Positions 40,023-48,936 of a stretch of 64,000 bases of DNA are shown piece by piece. The notes beneath the pieces are model-generated. The model searched no databases. It was not told where the DNA came from and saw nothing but the letters and a program-made list of their open reading frames with translations. Origin of the DNA: an uncultured Stenotrophomonas sp. (GTDB lineage Bacteria > Pseudomonadota > Gammaproteobacteria > Xanthomonadales > Xanthomonadaceae); contig NZ_CAMFIA010000014.1 in NCBI RefSeq assembly GCF_945952405.1, forward strand, positions 1-64,000, written 5' to 3'. The position numbers and the translations under genes were made by a program. The first letter of the stretch is position 1, and each line of letters begins with the position of its first letter.

Positions 40023-40994
40023 ATGAAAATGATCCGCTTCGACGACCTGCAGCTGTTCGTCCGCACTGCCGCGCTGGGCAGCTTCTCGCAGGCCGCGCGC
40101 GAGGCCGACCTGCTGCCCGGCCAGGTCGCTGCGGCGGTGGCTCGGCTGGAGCGCGAGCTGGACCTGCGACTGTTCGTGCGCACCACCCGCAGCCTGCGCC
40201 TGACCGGCGAAGGCGCGCTGTACCTGCCGTATGCACAGGAGGTACTGGCCACGCTGCGCGAAGGCCAGGCGCGCGTGCAGGGCGAGGACACCGAACTGCA
40301 CGGCACCCTGCAGCTGTCGGCGCCGTCGGACTTCGGCCGCAACCTGCTGCTGCCGTGGCTGAGCGCCTTCCGCGCCGCCCATCCCCGGCTGCGCCTGCAC
40401 CTGCACCTGTCCGACGAGGTCGCCGATGTGTTCCGCGACCCGGTCGACGTGGCGATCCGCATCGGCCACTTCGACGACGCCAACTACGTCGCCCTGCCCC
40501 TGCTGGAAGGCAACCGGCGGGTGCTGGCGGCATCGCCGGACTACCTGCGCCGGCGCGGCACGCCCACCCGGCTGGACGCGCTGCGCGAGCACGATTGCCT
40601 GGTCTACCAGCTCGGTGGCCGCGCCTACGACCGCTGGTCCTTCGAGATCGAAGGACGCCGCGTGGTGATTCCGGTACGCGGTCCGCTGGTCTGCGACGAT
40701 GCCGATGTGGTGCGACGCTGGGCGGTGGCCGGCGAGGGCATCACCTACAAGTCCTGGCTGGACCTGCGCGAGGACGTGCAGGCCGGGCGCCTGCAGCTGC
40801 TGCTCGATGGCGCCGGCAGCAGTATTCCGCTGCAGCTGGTGTGCCCGCACCGCAAGCAGTTCTCGCCGGCGGTGCGGCAACTGCACGCGCAGCTGCGCCA
40901 GCACCTGCAACCGCTGCTGTCTGGCATGCCCGATGGCCTCGGCCGCCCCCTGTCACCAAGCGCGGCGCTGGCCGACAATGGCGGCCCCCCGTAA
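40023..40994 (+). CDS. LysR family transcriptional regulator
   Basis: 323 residues. N-terminal winged helix (FDDLQLFVRTAALGSFSQAA; VAAAVARLERELDLRLFVRT) and a LysR substrate-binding domain. The helix-turn-helix has PGQVAAAVARLE where PSAVSKAIAxLE is common. It is divergent from the MDR oxidoreductase gene and 15 bases upstream of a LysE exporter gene, so it may control both. Confidence 0.9.
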   Translation: MKMIRFDDLQLFVRTAALGSFSQAAREADLLPGQVAAAVARLERELDLRLFVRTTRSLRLTGEGALYLPYAQEVLATLREGQARVQGEDTELHGTLQLSAPSDFGRNLLLPWLSAFRAAHPRLRLHLHLSDEVADVFRDPVDVAIRIGHFDDANYVALPLLEGNRRVLAASPDYLRRRGTPTRLDALREHDCLVYQLGGRAYDRWSFEIEGRRVVIPVRGPLVCDDADVVRRWAVAGEGITYKSWLDLREDVQAGRLQLLLDGAGSSIPLQLVCPHRKQFSPAVRQLHAQLRQHLQPLLSGMPDGLGRPLSPSAALADNGGPP

Positions 40995-41009
40995 CAAGAG
41001 AACGCCGCC

Positions 41010-41639
41010 ATGCCGTGGATGGGCATCCAGGACCTGTGGACGTTTCTGGTCGCCGTGCTGGTGTTTCTCGCCCTGCCCGGCCCCGGCACCTTCACCCTGT
41101 TGACCGCCACCGGCCGTGGCGGCGTGCGCGGCGGCTATACCGCGCTGGCCGGCCTGCTGGTCGGCGACCAGATCCTGATGTGGCTGGCCCTGGCCGGTGT
41201 GGCGGCGCTGCTCAAGGCCAACCCGCTGGTGTTCCACGCCGTGCAGTACCTGGGTGCGGCGTACCTGGTGTGGGTCGGCATCAGCCTGCTGCGCACGCCC
41301 AAGCACGACGGCGGTGACGCCGGCCCGATCCGCATGCAGCCGGGCCGCTACTTCCAGCAGGCGATCCTGGTCAGCCTGCTCAATCCGAAGGCGATCCTGT
41401 TCTACATGGCGTTCCTGCCGTTGTTCATCGATCCCAAGGCGCACCAGGGCATCGCTACCTTCGCCGCGCTGGCCGGCATCATCCTGGTGGTCAGCATCGC
41501 CTACTGCTCGCTGCTGATCGGCGCCGGCAACCTGGCCCGCCGCAGGCTGATCCAGCATCCGCGCATCAGCGATGCGCTGCGCCGCGTGGCCGGCCTGTTC
41601 CTGGTCGGTTTCGGCATCCGGCTCGGGCTCAACGGCTGA
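41010..41639 (+). CDS. LysE/RhtB family amino-acid exporter
   Basis: 209 residues with about six membrane helices, PGPGTFTLLTATGRGGVRGG near the N terminus (the LysE motif) and SLLNPKAILFYMAFLP in the middle. Family members export amino acids such as leucine or homoserine. It directly follows the LysR gene, likely the same transcript. Confidence 0.88.
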   Translation: MPWMGIQDLWTFLVAVLVFLALPGPGTFTLLTATGRGGVRGGYTALAGLLVGDQILMWLALAGVAALLKANPLVFHAVQYLGAAYLVWVGISLLRTPKHDGGDAGPIRMQPGRYFQQAILVSLLNPKAILFYMAFLPLFIDPKAHQGIATFAALAGIILVVSIAYCSLLIGAGNLARRRLIQHPRISDALRRVAGLFLVGFGIRLGLNG

Positions 41640-41763
41640 TACCGCAACCGAGCAGGCTCGACGCTACGTCTGCCACCCCAGGTTGGCCTCTACCAGAGCG
41701 CGGGATCCGGTAGTCGCCGACCTGGGTCGGCGCTGGCGCCCTCGGCGTTGATGAGGTTGGCCT
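41640..41763. repeat. Degenerate SMAG-like repeats between convergent genes
   Basis: Imperfect copies such as TCTGCCACCCCAGGTTGG...CTACC (about 41670-41691) and GTAGTCGCCGACCTGGGTCGGCGCT (about 41709-41733). They differ from the main SMAG core but keep the GTAG end and palindromic form. Confidence 0.55.
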
Positions 41764-42684
41764 CTACCCGCCGTGCATTTCCGCGCGCAGGTGATCGATG
41801 AACACCCGCAGCTTCGGCGCCATGTGTTCGCGCGCCGGGTAATACAGGTGGAAGCCGGGGAACGGCGGTTGCCAGTCCTGCAGCACGGCCTGCAGGCGCC
41901 CGTCGGCGAGATCATCGGCCACCAGTGAGGCGAACCCCTGGGCCATGCCGAGACCGGCCAGGACCGCGGCATAGGCCAGCTCGGCATCGTTGAACACCAG
42001 GCGGCCGGTCACTTCCACCTCCAGGTCGTGGCCGTCACGGCTGAACTCCCACGGCATCAGCCGGCCATTGGCCCGGCGATGGACGATGCACGGATGGCCC
42101 TGCAGATCGTGTGGACTGGCCGGAATGCCGTGCTGCGCGAAGTAGCCGGGCGTGGCCACCACCACCTGCCGCTCCGGCGGCCCGATCGGCACCGCGATCA
42201 TGCCGCGTGCCAGCGACTCGCCCAGGCGGATGCCGGCGTCGAAGCCCTCGGCGACCAGGTCGGTCAGCGCCGGTTCCACGCACAGTTCCACTTCCACCTG
42301 CGGGTAGCGTGCCAGGAACGACGGCAGGGCCGGCAGCACGCGACGGTCGGCAACGATGCGTGGCAGGGTGATGCGCAGCTTGCCGGCGGGCACCGCACGC
42401 GCGCTGTCGAGATCGGCGAACGCCGATTCGATCTGTGCCAGTCCGCCGCGCACGCGCTCAAGGAAGCGCGCGCCGTGCTCGGTCAGCCCGACCCGGCGGG
42501 TGGTCCGCTGCAGCAGCCGCACGCCCATCCGCGCTTCCAGCGCGCGCACGCTCTGCGACAGCGCCGAAGTGGACACGCCCAGCGCATCGGCGGCGCGGGT
42601 AAAGCTGGCATGGTCGGCAACGTGGACGAAGGCGACCACCGCCGAGAGGGGAGCGGAGGGATCCATTGTGAAGCCATTCTTCAT
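41764..42684 (-). CDS. LysR family transcriptional regulator
   Basis: 306 residues. HTH region FVHVADHASFTRAADALGVS-TSALSQSVRALEARMGVRLLQ, then a CrgA-like substrate-binding domain with GKLRITLPRIVADRRVLP and EGFDAGIRLGESLARGM. The ATG at 42684 has GGA six bases upstream. It is divergent from an aldo/keto reductase gene (95 bases), a common LysR/AKR pairing; it probably controls that gene. Confidence 0.9.
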   Translation of the reverse strand: MKNGFTMDPSAPLSAVVAFVHVADHASFTRAADALGVSTSALSQSVRALEARMGVRLLQRTTRRVGLTEHGARFLERVRGGLAQIESAFADLDSARAVPAGKLRITLPRIVADRRVLPALPSFLARYPQVEVELCVEPALTDLVAEGFDAGIRLGESLARGMIAVPIGPPERQVVVATPGYFAQHGIPASPHDLQGHPCIVHRRANGRLMPWEFSRDGHDLEVEVTGRLVFNDAELAYAAVLAGLGMAQGFASLVADDLADGRLQAVLQDWQPPFPGFHLYYPAREHMAPKLRVFIDHLRAEMHGG

Positions 42685-42779
42685 GGTGAGTCCGGTTCCA
42701 TCCAGTTTATCCACAGGATCGGGCGGCGGATGCTGTGCCTCCCGGCGGCTCGCCCGCCTCCCTGTGATGGACACCTGCC

Positions 42780-43850
42780 ATGTCGCTGGACCACTACCGC
42801 CTGCTGGGCCGCTCCGGCCTGCGAATCAGCCCGATGGCCCTGGGCACGATGACCTTCGGTGCCGACTGGGGCTGGGGCGCGGACGAAGCCGAGGCCCGCC
42901 GCATCTTCGACAGCTACGTCGAACGTGGCGGCAACTTCATCGATACCGCGAACAACTACACCAACGGCAGCGCCGAGACCCTGCTCGGCCGCTTCGCCCA
43001 GGGGCAGCGCGACCGGCTGGTGATCGCCAGCAAGTACACCCTGGCCACCGTCCCCGGCGACCCCAACAACGCCGGCAACCATCGCAAGAGCATGCTGCGC
43101 TCGGTGGAAGACAGCCTGCGTCGGCTGGGGACCGATTACCTGGACCTGCTGTACCTGCACGCCTGGGATGACACCACCGGCGTGGACGAGGTGATGCGCG
43201 GTTTCGACGACCTGGTCCGCAGCGGCAAGGTGCTGTACGCCGGCATCTCCGATACGCCGGCCTGGCAGATCGCGCGCATGCAGACCCTGGCCGACCTGCG
43301 CGGCTGGTCGCCGCTGGTGGCGCTGCAGATCGAGTACAGCCTGATCCAGCGCAGCGTCGAACAGGAGCTGTTGCCGATGGCCGATGCGCTTGGCCTGGGC
43401 GTGGTGGCGTGGTCGCCGCTGGGCAGCGGCGTGCTGACCGGCAAATACAGCGTGGCCGACCTGGCCAGCGCCGATGAACTGCAGGCCACGCCCGGGGGAT
43501 CACGCCGCAGCGTGGCCCTGATCAACGGCGCGTTGACGCCGCGTTCGCTGCAGATTGCCGATGAAGTACGGAAGATCGCGGCTGACCTATCGCATTCTCC
43601 GGCACAGGTGGCGCTCGCCTGGCTGTTGCAGCGACCGGCGGCGGGTGCGCTGCCGATCGTCGGCGCCCGCACCCTGGAGCAGTTCGAGCACAACCTGGCC
43701 GCACTGGAGCTGGTGCTGCCGGCCGAGGCATTGGCCCGCCTCGATGCGATCAGCGCAGTGGCGCCGGCCTTCCCGCACGATTTCCTGCAGATGCCGTTGC
43801 CGCGGATGCTGATGAGCGGCGGCACCTGTCTGCGGCCGCGCGGAAGCTGA
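42780..43850 (+). CDS. Aldo/keto reductase
   Basis: 356 residues. NADPH-dependent TIM-barrel oxidoreductase: LGTMTFGADWGWG, FIDTANNYTNGSAE (catalytic Asp and Tyr), VIASKYTL (Lys), DLLYLHAWDDTTGVDEVM (His) and GARTLEQFEHNLAAL near the cofactor site. Substrate unknown. Confidence 0.92.
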   Translation: MSLDHYRLLGRSGLRISPMALGTMTFGADWGWGADEAEARRIFDSYVERGGNFIDTANNYTNGSAETLLGRFAQGQRDRLVIASKYTLATVPGDPNNAGNHRKSMLRSVEDSLRRLGTDYLDLLYLHAWDDTTGVDEVMRGFDDLVRSGKVLYAGISDTPAWQIARMQTLADLRGWSPLVALQIEYSLIQRSVEQELLPMADALGLGVVAWSPLGSGVLTGKYSVADLASADELQATPGGSRRSVALINGALTPRSLQIADEVRKIAADLSHSPAQVALAWLLQRPAAGALPIVGARTLEQFEHNLAALELVLPAEALARLDAISAVAPAFPHDFLQMPLPRMLMSGGTCLRPRGS

Positions 43851-43903
43851 GGCCGTGGCGGGCGGGCTATGCTGGCCCTCCCTTCTCGAATGGATGCGCG
43901 TGG

Positions 43904-44323
43904 ATGGTCCGGTTGGCTCGCTGCACCCTGCTCTTGCTGCTGCTGGCCGGCACTGCGTCTGCCAGCACCGCGCAGGACCATCGCTGCCTGAGCGGCGGTC
44001 ACAATGACAGCATCCATCTGGAATGGCGCTGGCTGGAGGACGGCCAGGCCGACGTGCACTACGCCGGCCATCGCGAGCGCCTGCCATTGCGCCGGGTTTC
44101 GCTGGAAACCACGGTGCTGGCCGAGGATCGCCCCTACCAGTTCGACAGCGTCTGGGAAGAACGCATCGACGGCCGCCTCAACGGGCGCTACCGGCTGAGC
44201 ACGCAGGGCGCGCTGGTACTGGATCTGAGCTACGAACGTGCCCGCGATGGCCGCCGCACCACGTTCCACGATGACAGCGACGCCTGGCAGGAAGACGGCT
44301 GCCACTGGCCCAGCGTTCCCTGA
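43904..44323 (+). CDS. Secreted hypothetical protein
   Basis: 139 residues with a signal peptide (LLLLLLAGTASAS) and a charged mature part containing two cysteines (CLSGG and DGCHWPSV) that may pair. No family recognised. It is not clearly co-transcribed with the reductase gene 53 bases upstream. Confidence 0.65.
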   Translation: MVRLARCTLLLLLLAGTASASTAQDHRCLSGGHNDSIHLEWRWLEDGQADVHYAGHRERLPLRRVSLETTVLAEDRPYQFDSVWEERIDGRLNGRYRLSTQGALVLDLSYERARDGRRTTFHDDSDAWQEDGCHWPSVP

Positions 44324-44489
44324 AGCGGGCCCGGCACCGCCGGCCAGTCTCACTTTATGCCGATTCCGGCAGCCTGGTCGCGGTGCAGCGCGCGCCGCGC
44401 CAGGCATGACCCCCGTCAGTGGTAATGCTGCGCTGCGTTCGGTCACACTCGGGAACTTGTCGTTCTTAGTCACCCCTTCCGAGGCCTGC

Positions 44490-45917
44490 ATGTCCCTGTT
44501 ACGGCGCAAGTCCCTAGATTCCGTCACCGTCCACGAAGCCGGCAGGCGCCTGATCCCGACGCTCAGCTGGCCGCACCTGATCGCACTGGGTATCGGTGCC
44601 ATCGTCGGTACCGGCATCTACACCCTGATCGGCGTCGGCGCCAACCTGGCCGGCCCGGCCGTGCTGATCTCGTTCGCCATCGCCGGCGCGGTCTGCGCCT
44701 GCGCGGCACTGTCCTACGCCGAACTGTCGACGATGATGCCGGCCGCCGGCAGCGCCTATACCTACAGCTACAGTGCGCTGGGCGAGGTGTTCGCCTGGGT
44801 GGTGGGCTGGAGCCTGATCCTGGAGTACTCGCTGGTGGTGAGTACGGTGGCGGTCGGCTGGTCCGGCTACTTCGTCGGCTTCCTCGAATGGGTCCACACC
44901 CAGTTCGGCTGGAACGTGCACCTGCCCGCATGGCTTGCCGCCGGCCCGCACGTGGAAGGCGGCATGATCAACCTGCCGGCGATCGTCATCACCTGGCTGG
45001 TGGCCGGCATGCTGATGGCCGGCACCAAGGAAAGCGCCACCCTCAACGCCATCCTGGTGGTGTTCAAGCTGATTGCGCTGGCCATCTTCGTGGCGGTGGC
45101 GCTGCCGGCCTTCGACAGCGCCAACCTGCAGCCGTTCATGCCCTATGGCTTCGCCAAGTCGATCGGCCCCGATGGGGTCGAACACGGCGTGATGGCAGCC
45201 GCGGCGATCATCTTCTTCGCCTTCTACGGTTTCGATGCGATCTCCACCGCTGCCGAGGAAACCAAGAATCCGGGCCGTGACCTGTCGATCGGCATCATCG
45301 GTTCGATGATCGGCTGCACCATCGTCTACGTGCTGGTGGCGCTGGCCGCGGTCGGTGCGATGAGCTACGCGGTGTTCGGCCACAGCGCCGAGCCGCTGGC
45401 GCTGATCATGCGCCAGCTCGGCCACCCGACCGCCGCCATGGTGATCGGCGTGATCGCCATCATCGCGCTGCCGACCGTGCTGCTGGCCTTCCTGTACGGC
45501 CAGAGCCGCATCTTCTTCGTGATGAGCCGCGATGGCCTGCTGCCGCGTGGACTGTCGAAGGTCAACGCCCGAACCGGCACGCCGGTGGCGACCACCCTGT
45601 TCACTGCGGTGGTGGTATCGGCACTGGCCGGCGTGGCGCGCCTGGACGAGATTGCAGCGCTGGCCAATGCCGGCACCCTGGCGGCGTTCACCGCCGTCGG
45701 CATCTGCCTGGTGGTACTGCGCCTGCGCGAGCCGGACCGCGCGCGCACCTTCCGCACGCCGCTGGCCTTCGTGGTCGGCCCGCTGGCCGCACTGGGCTGC
45801 ATCTACCTGTTCATCAGCCTGCCGCACACCACCCAGCTGTACTTCCTGGTGTGGAACGTGGTCGGTCTGGTGCTGTACTTCCTGTACAGCCGCCAGCACG
45901 CGCTGATCGCGAAATAA
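44490..45917 (+). CDS. APC superfamily amino acid permease
   Basis: 475 residues and about 12 membrane helices. GIGAIVGTGIYTLIGVGAN is the APC sodium/substrate-site loop; FYGFDAISTAAEETKNPGRD and RIFFVMSRDGLLP are typical of the cationic amino acid transporter (CAT/YfnA) group. The ATG at 44490 has GAGG upstream; the longer frame to 44238 overlaps the previous gene. Confidence 0.9.
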   Translation: MSLLRRKSLDSVTVHEAGRRLIPTLSWPHLIALGIGAIVGTGIYTLIGVGANLAGPAVLISFAIAGAVCACAALSYAELSTMMPAAGSAYTYSYSALGEVFAWVVGWSLILEYSLVVSTVAVGWSGYFVGFLEWVHTQFGWNVHLPAWLAAGPHVEGGMINLPAIVITWLVAGMLMAGTKESATLNAILVVFKLIALAIFVAVALPAFDSANLQPFMPYGFAKSIGPDGVEHGVMAAAAIIFFAFYGFDAISTAAEETKNPGRDLSIGIIGSMIGCTIVYVLVALAAVGAMSYAVFGHSAEPLALIMRQLGHPTAAMVIGVIAIIALPTVLLAFLYGQSRIFFVMSRDGLLPRGLSKVNARTGTPVATTLFTAVVVSALAGVARLDEIAALANAGTLAAFTAVGICLVVLRLREPDRARTFRTPLAFVVGPLAALGCIYLFISLPHTTQLYFLVWNVVGLVLYFLYSRQHALIAK

Positions 45918-45928
45918 ACGGATAACCG

Positions 45929-46046
45929 GTAGTGCCGGCCGCTGGCCGGCAACCCGCATCCTCCTGGATCGCGCAATGCCGGCCAGCGGCCGGCACTACC
46001 GTATCAATCGGAGGCGTCAGGTAGCCGGCCGCTGGCCGGCACCACC
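45929..46046. repeat. Cluster of three SMAG/REP palindromes
   Basis: Copies at 45929-45953 (GTAGTGCCGGCCGCTGGCCG...), 45977-46000 (reverse orientation, ends CACTACC) and 46021-46046 (GTAGCCGGCCGCTGG...). They lie between the convergent permease and dipeptidase genes. Confidence 0.9.
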
Positions 46047-46056
46047 GCAGGGTGGT

Positions 46057-47298
46057 TCAACCGCCCTGCTTTGCCGCGTAGTCCTGCGCCTGGCGCATCA
46101 CCCGCAGCAGGTTGCCGCCCCAGATGCCCGCGATCTGCTGCTCGGTGTAGCCCTTGCGCAGCAGCCAGGCGGTGATCTTCGGCAGCTGGCTGACGTCAGG
46201 CAGGTCGCTCAGGCCGCCACCGCCGTCCCAGTCCAGGCCGATGCCCACGTGTTCGGGGCCGACCACCTTGAGGATGTGCTCGAAGTGGGCGAAGAAATCG
46301 TCCAGGCTGGCATGCCGCACCGGGTGCTCGTGATCCAGCGCCTGCTCGGCCTTCAGCAGCGCCACGCCCTGCTCGATGCCCATTGCTTCCCAGCCGCCCA
46401 GCTGCTTGCTCAGCGCCTCTTCGGCCTGCTTGCGCTCGGGCGTCTTCGCGGTGTCGATCAGGTAGCCGCCATAGGCGTTGACCTGGATCACGCCACCGGC
46501 CTTGGCCAGCCTGCGCAGGCGCGCATCATCGAGGTTGCGCGGGTGGTCGTAGACCGCCTTGGCCGAGCTGTGCGAGAGCACGAACGGCACCGGCATCATC
46601 GCCAGCAGGTCGTCGAACACCGCGTCCGACGCATGCGACTGGTCGATCACGATGCCCAGCTTCACGGCCTGCCGCACCAGCGCCTTGCCGGCCGGGCTCA
46701 GCCCCTGCCATTCGGCGCCCTTGGGATCGGTGGCCGAATCGGCGAACTCGTTGTTGGCGAAATGCACGGTGCTGAGCAGGCGCAGGCCGGCACGGTGGTA
46801 GAACGAGAGCAGGCTGGGATCGGCGACCAGCGGGCTGGCGTTTTCCATGCTGATGTAGACCACGCGCTTGCCGGCCGCCTTGATCCGCGCCGCGTCGTCG
46901 GCGGTCAGCGCCAAGCCGAAGCGCTCGGGATTGGCCGCCAGCATCTCGCGGATTTCCAGCAGCCGCTGCAGGCCGTGATCACGCTCGGCCAGGTGCGCGG
47001 CCGCGCTGCGGTCGCCCTGGTCGGTGTAGATCGCCCAGAAGCCGCCGTCCAGCGCGCCTTCGACCATGCGCGGGTAATCCACCTGCGAGAGCGCGTTGCG
47101 GTCGTGCCGCTGCTCGATATCGAAGCCACTGCGGCCGAAGTTGGCCGGCGTATCCAGGTGGCTGTCGAGCGTGACCAGGCGCTGCTGCAGCGCCTTGGCA
47201 CGGGCCAGTTCCTGCGCGCTGAACTCGATGGCATGGGCAGACAACGGCGCACACAGCGCCAGGGCAAGCACGACGGACAGGCGACGCAACGAAGGCAT
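46057..47298 (-). CDS. Membrane dipeptidase (peptidase M19), secreted
   Basis: 413 residues with a signal peptide (LALALCAPLSAHA). Zinc ligands are visible in LDSHLDTP (His47, Asp49), SMENASP (Glu), DQSHAS and LSHSSAKAV (His); GIGLDWDGGGG near the C terminus is another family landmark. M19 enzymes hydrolyse dipeptides, including D-amino-acid ones, in the periplasm. Confidence 0.92.
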   Translation of the reverse strand: MPSLRRLSVVLALALCAPLSAHAIEFSAQELARAKALQQRLVTLDSHLDTPANFGRSGFDIEQRHDRNALSQVDYPRMVEGALDGGFWAIYTDQGDRSAAAHLAERDHGLQRLLEIREMLAANPERFGLALTADDAARIKAAGKRVVYISMENASPLVADPSLLSFYHRAGLRLLSTVHFANNEFADSATDPKGAEWQGLSPAGKALVRQAVKLGIVIDQSHASDAVFDDLLAMMPVPFVLSHSSAKAVYDHPRNLDDARLRRLAKAGGVIQVNAYGGYLIDTAKTPERKQAEEALSKQLGGWEAMGIEQGVALLKAEQALDHEHPVRHASLDDFFAHFEHILKVVGPEHVGIGLDWDGGGGLSDLPDVSQLPKITAWLLRKGYTEQQIAGIWGGNLLRVMRQAQDYAAKQGG

Positions 47299-47341
47299 GG
47301 GCTCTCACCGGCAGTGGGAAGAGCCCGACCATAGCGCTTTT

Positions 47342-47401
47342 GTAGAGCCGAGCCCATGCTCGGCTTTCGCACACATCAGCCGAGCGTGGGCTCGGCTCTA
47401 C
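47342..47401. repeat. Paired SMAG variants with the GAGCCGAGC core
   Basis: GTAGAGCCGAGCCCATGCTCGGC is followed after 17 bases by a near-inverted copy ending GCTCGGCTCTAC, so the 60 bases can fold as two hairpins or one long one. It lies between the dipeptidase and methyltransferase genes. Confidence 0.75.
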
Positions 47402-47414
47402 AGCGATCGGCAGG

Positions 47415-48584
47415 TCAGTCGACCACGCGGCAGAACACGGCCTTCAGGTAACGCGATTCCTGCACGTGGGCCATGAACGGATGATCCGGGCCGGCACCGG
47501 CGACCTTCAGGATCTGGATCGTGCGGCCAGAGAAATACGCCGCGCGGCGCAGCATGTCGAGGAACTGGTCCTCGGCCACCAGACCGGTGCAGGAGAAGGT
47601 GGCGAACAGGCCACCGGGCTTCACCACGCCCAGCGCCAGCTTGTTCATGTCCAGGTACTTCTTCAGCGCGGTGATGACCTGGTCGCGGTCACGGGTCATC
47701 TTGGCCGGGTCCAGGATCACCACGTCATACTGCTCGCCGCGGTTGGCGGCATCGCGCAGCCACGGGAAGATGTCGGACTGGACGAACTTCGGACGCACGT
47801 TGTTCAGGCGCGAATTGCCCTTGGCGATCTGGATGACGTCTTCATCGATGTCGATGCCGACCACTTCCGAAGCGCCGCGTGCCGCTGCATACACAGCGAA
47901 GCCACCGGTATTGCAGCACAGGTCGAGCACGCTCTTGCCTTCCACCTGCTGGCTCAGCCACTCGCGGTTCTCGCGCTGGTCCGCGAAGAAACCGGTCTTG
48001 TGGGCACCGGCCGGGTCGGCGCGGAACTTGATGCCGTATTCGGTGATCACCGCCGCTTCGGTGGTGGTGTTGCCGTGGAAGTCGAAGCTCTCCTGCTTCT
48101 GCACGTGCTCGTCGGCGAAGCTGTGGAAACGGCAGCCCGGGAACTGTTCGCGCAGTGCGTCGTAGATCCATTCGCGGTGGCGGAACATGCCGGCGGCGAA
48201 GAACTCGACCACCACCAGGTCACCGTAGCGGTCGACCACCAGGCCGGACAGGCCGTCGCCCTCGCTGTGCACCACGCGCCAGGCGTCGGACACCGCATCG
48301 AGCTTCAGCACCTCACGGCGCAGCGACACCGCCTGGGCGATCTTGCGCGAGAACCAGCCGGCATCCACCGGCACGTTCTGATCGGTTTCAAGGATGCGCA
48401 CGGCAATGCGCGAGTGCCCGTTGTAGAACCCGCGGCCGATGAACTCCCCGTCCACGCCGACCACATCGACGATGGAGCCGGGCTTGGGCCGGACGGTCGG
48501 CTTCTCGACCAGTTTCTGGAAGATCCACGGGTGGCTGGAACGCCACGCATTCTTGAGGCGGACAACGGGAAGGGGGGTATTCAT
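47415..48584 (-). CDS. RlmI-like class I SAM-dependent rRNA (cytosine-5) methyltransferase
   Basis: 389 residues. N-terminal PUA domain (RSSHPWIFQKLV; GEFIGRGFYNGHSRIAVRIL), an EEHD-like middle (HSEGDGLSGLVVDRYGD) and a methyltransferase domain with VLDLCCNTGGFAVYAA and GIDIDEDVI. The catalytic-cysteine loop is ATFSCTGLV. Motif IV reads LDPAKM where E. coli RlmI has a DPP sequence, so the target base may differ from 23S C1962. The ribosome site AGGTGG lies right against the ATG, unusually close. Confidence 0.85.
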   Translation of the reverse strand: MNTPLPVVRLKNAWRSSHPWIFQKLVEKPTVRPKPGSIVDVVGVDGEFIGRGFYNGHSRIAVRILETDQNVPVDAGWFSRKIAQAVSLRREVLKLDAVSDAWRVVHSEGDGLSGLVVDRYGDLVVVEFFAAGMFRHREWIYDALREQFPGCRFHSFADEHVQKQESFDFHGNTTTEAAVITEYGIKFRADPAGAHKTGFFADQRENREWLSQQVEGKSVLDLCCNTGGFAVYAAARGASEVVGIDIDEDVIQIAKGNSRLNNVRPKFVQSDIFPWLRDAANRGEQYDVVILDPAKMTRDRDQVITALKKYLDMNKLALGVVKPGGLFATFSCTGLVAEDQFLDMLRRAAYFSGRTIQILKVAGAGPDHPFMAHVQESRYLKAVFCRVVD

Positions 48585-48606
48585 CCACCTATTGTAAACC
48601 GGGCGC

Positions 48607-48673
48607 CGGGGTCAGATCCCCGCAACGGCTCTGAGCGGCACCGGGGTCAGATCCCCGCAGGGGCTCTGACCCC
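48607..48673. repeat. GGGGTCAGATCC palindromic repeats
   Basis: A partial copy (48607-48640) and a nearly complete palindrome, GGGGTCAGATCCCCGCAGGG continuing to GCTCTGACCCC (48643-48673). They share the GGGGTCAGA arm with the 22119 element and lie upstream of the terC riboswitch. Confidence 0.75.
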
Positions 48674-48736
48674 TTAGCCCGGCCCTGGCCACCGGTCATT
48701 TGACGGCAGCCCGGCGAGGCCGCAGAATCGGCGGCA

Positions 48737-48855
48737 GAAGGGGAGTAGCTCCCAGACGTTGTCGCCGTCATTTCGAGCCCGCAGGCTCCGGTGCAACGGC
48801 AGTTCCAGCCGACTGGAACTGCGAGCGAGACCTTCGCCGTACTGGCGAAGCTCTG
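48737..48855 (+). ncRNA. yybP-ykoY manganese riboswitch upstream of terC
   Basis: The leader contains the family hallmarks in order: AGAAGGGGAGTAGCTCCC at the 5' side (about 48736-48753), GTCGCCGTCA (about 48761-48770), and the closing GACCTTCGCC-GTAC-TGGCGAAGCTCTG (about 48830-48855). This aptamer senses Mn(II) and is found upstream of TerC/Alx and MntP-type genes. The terC start is about 80 bases downstream. Identification is from motif memory, not a covariance search. Confidence 0.85.
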
Positions 48856-48936
48856 TCCCTGGATCCCCCTCCCGATCCTCCGTTGCAGATCCTCGCCCGT
48901 CCGGCCTGGCATTCATCTTTCCAACGGACATTCCCA

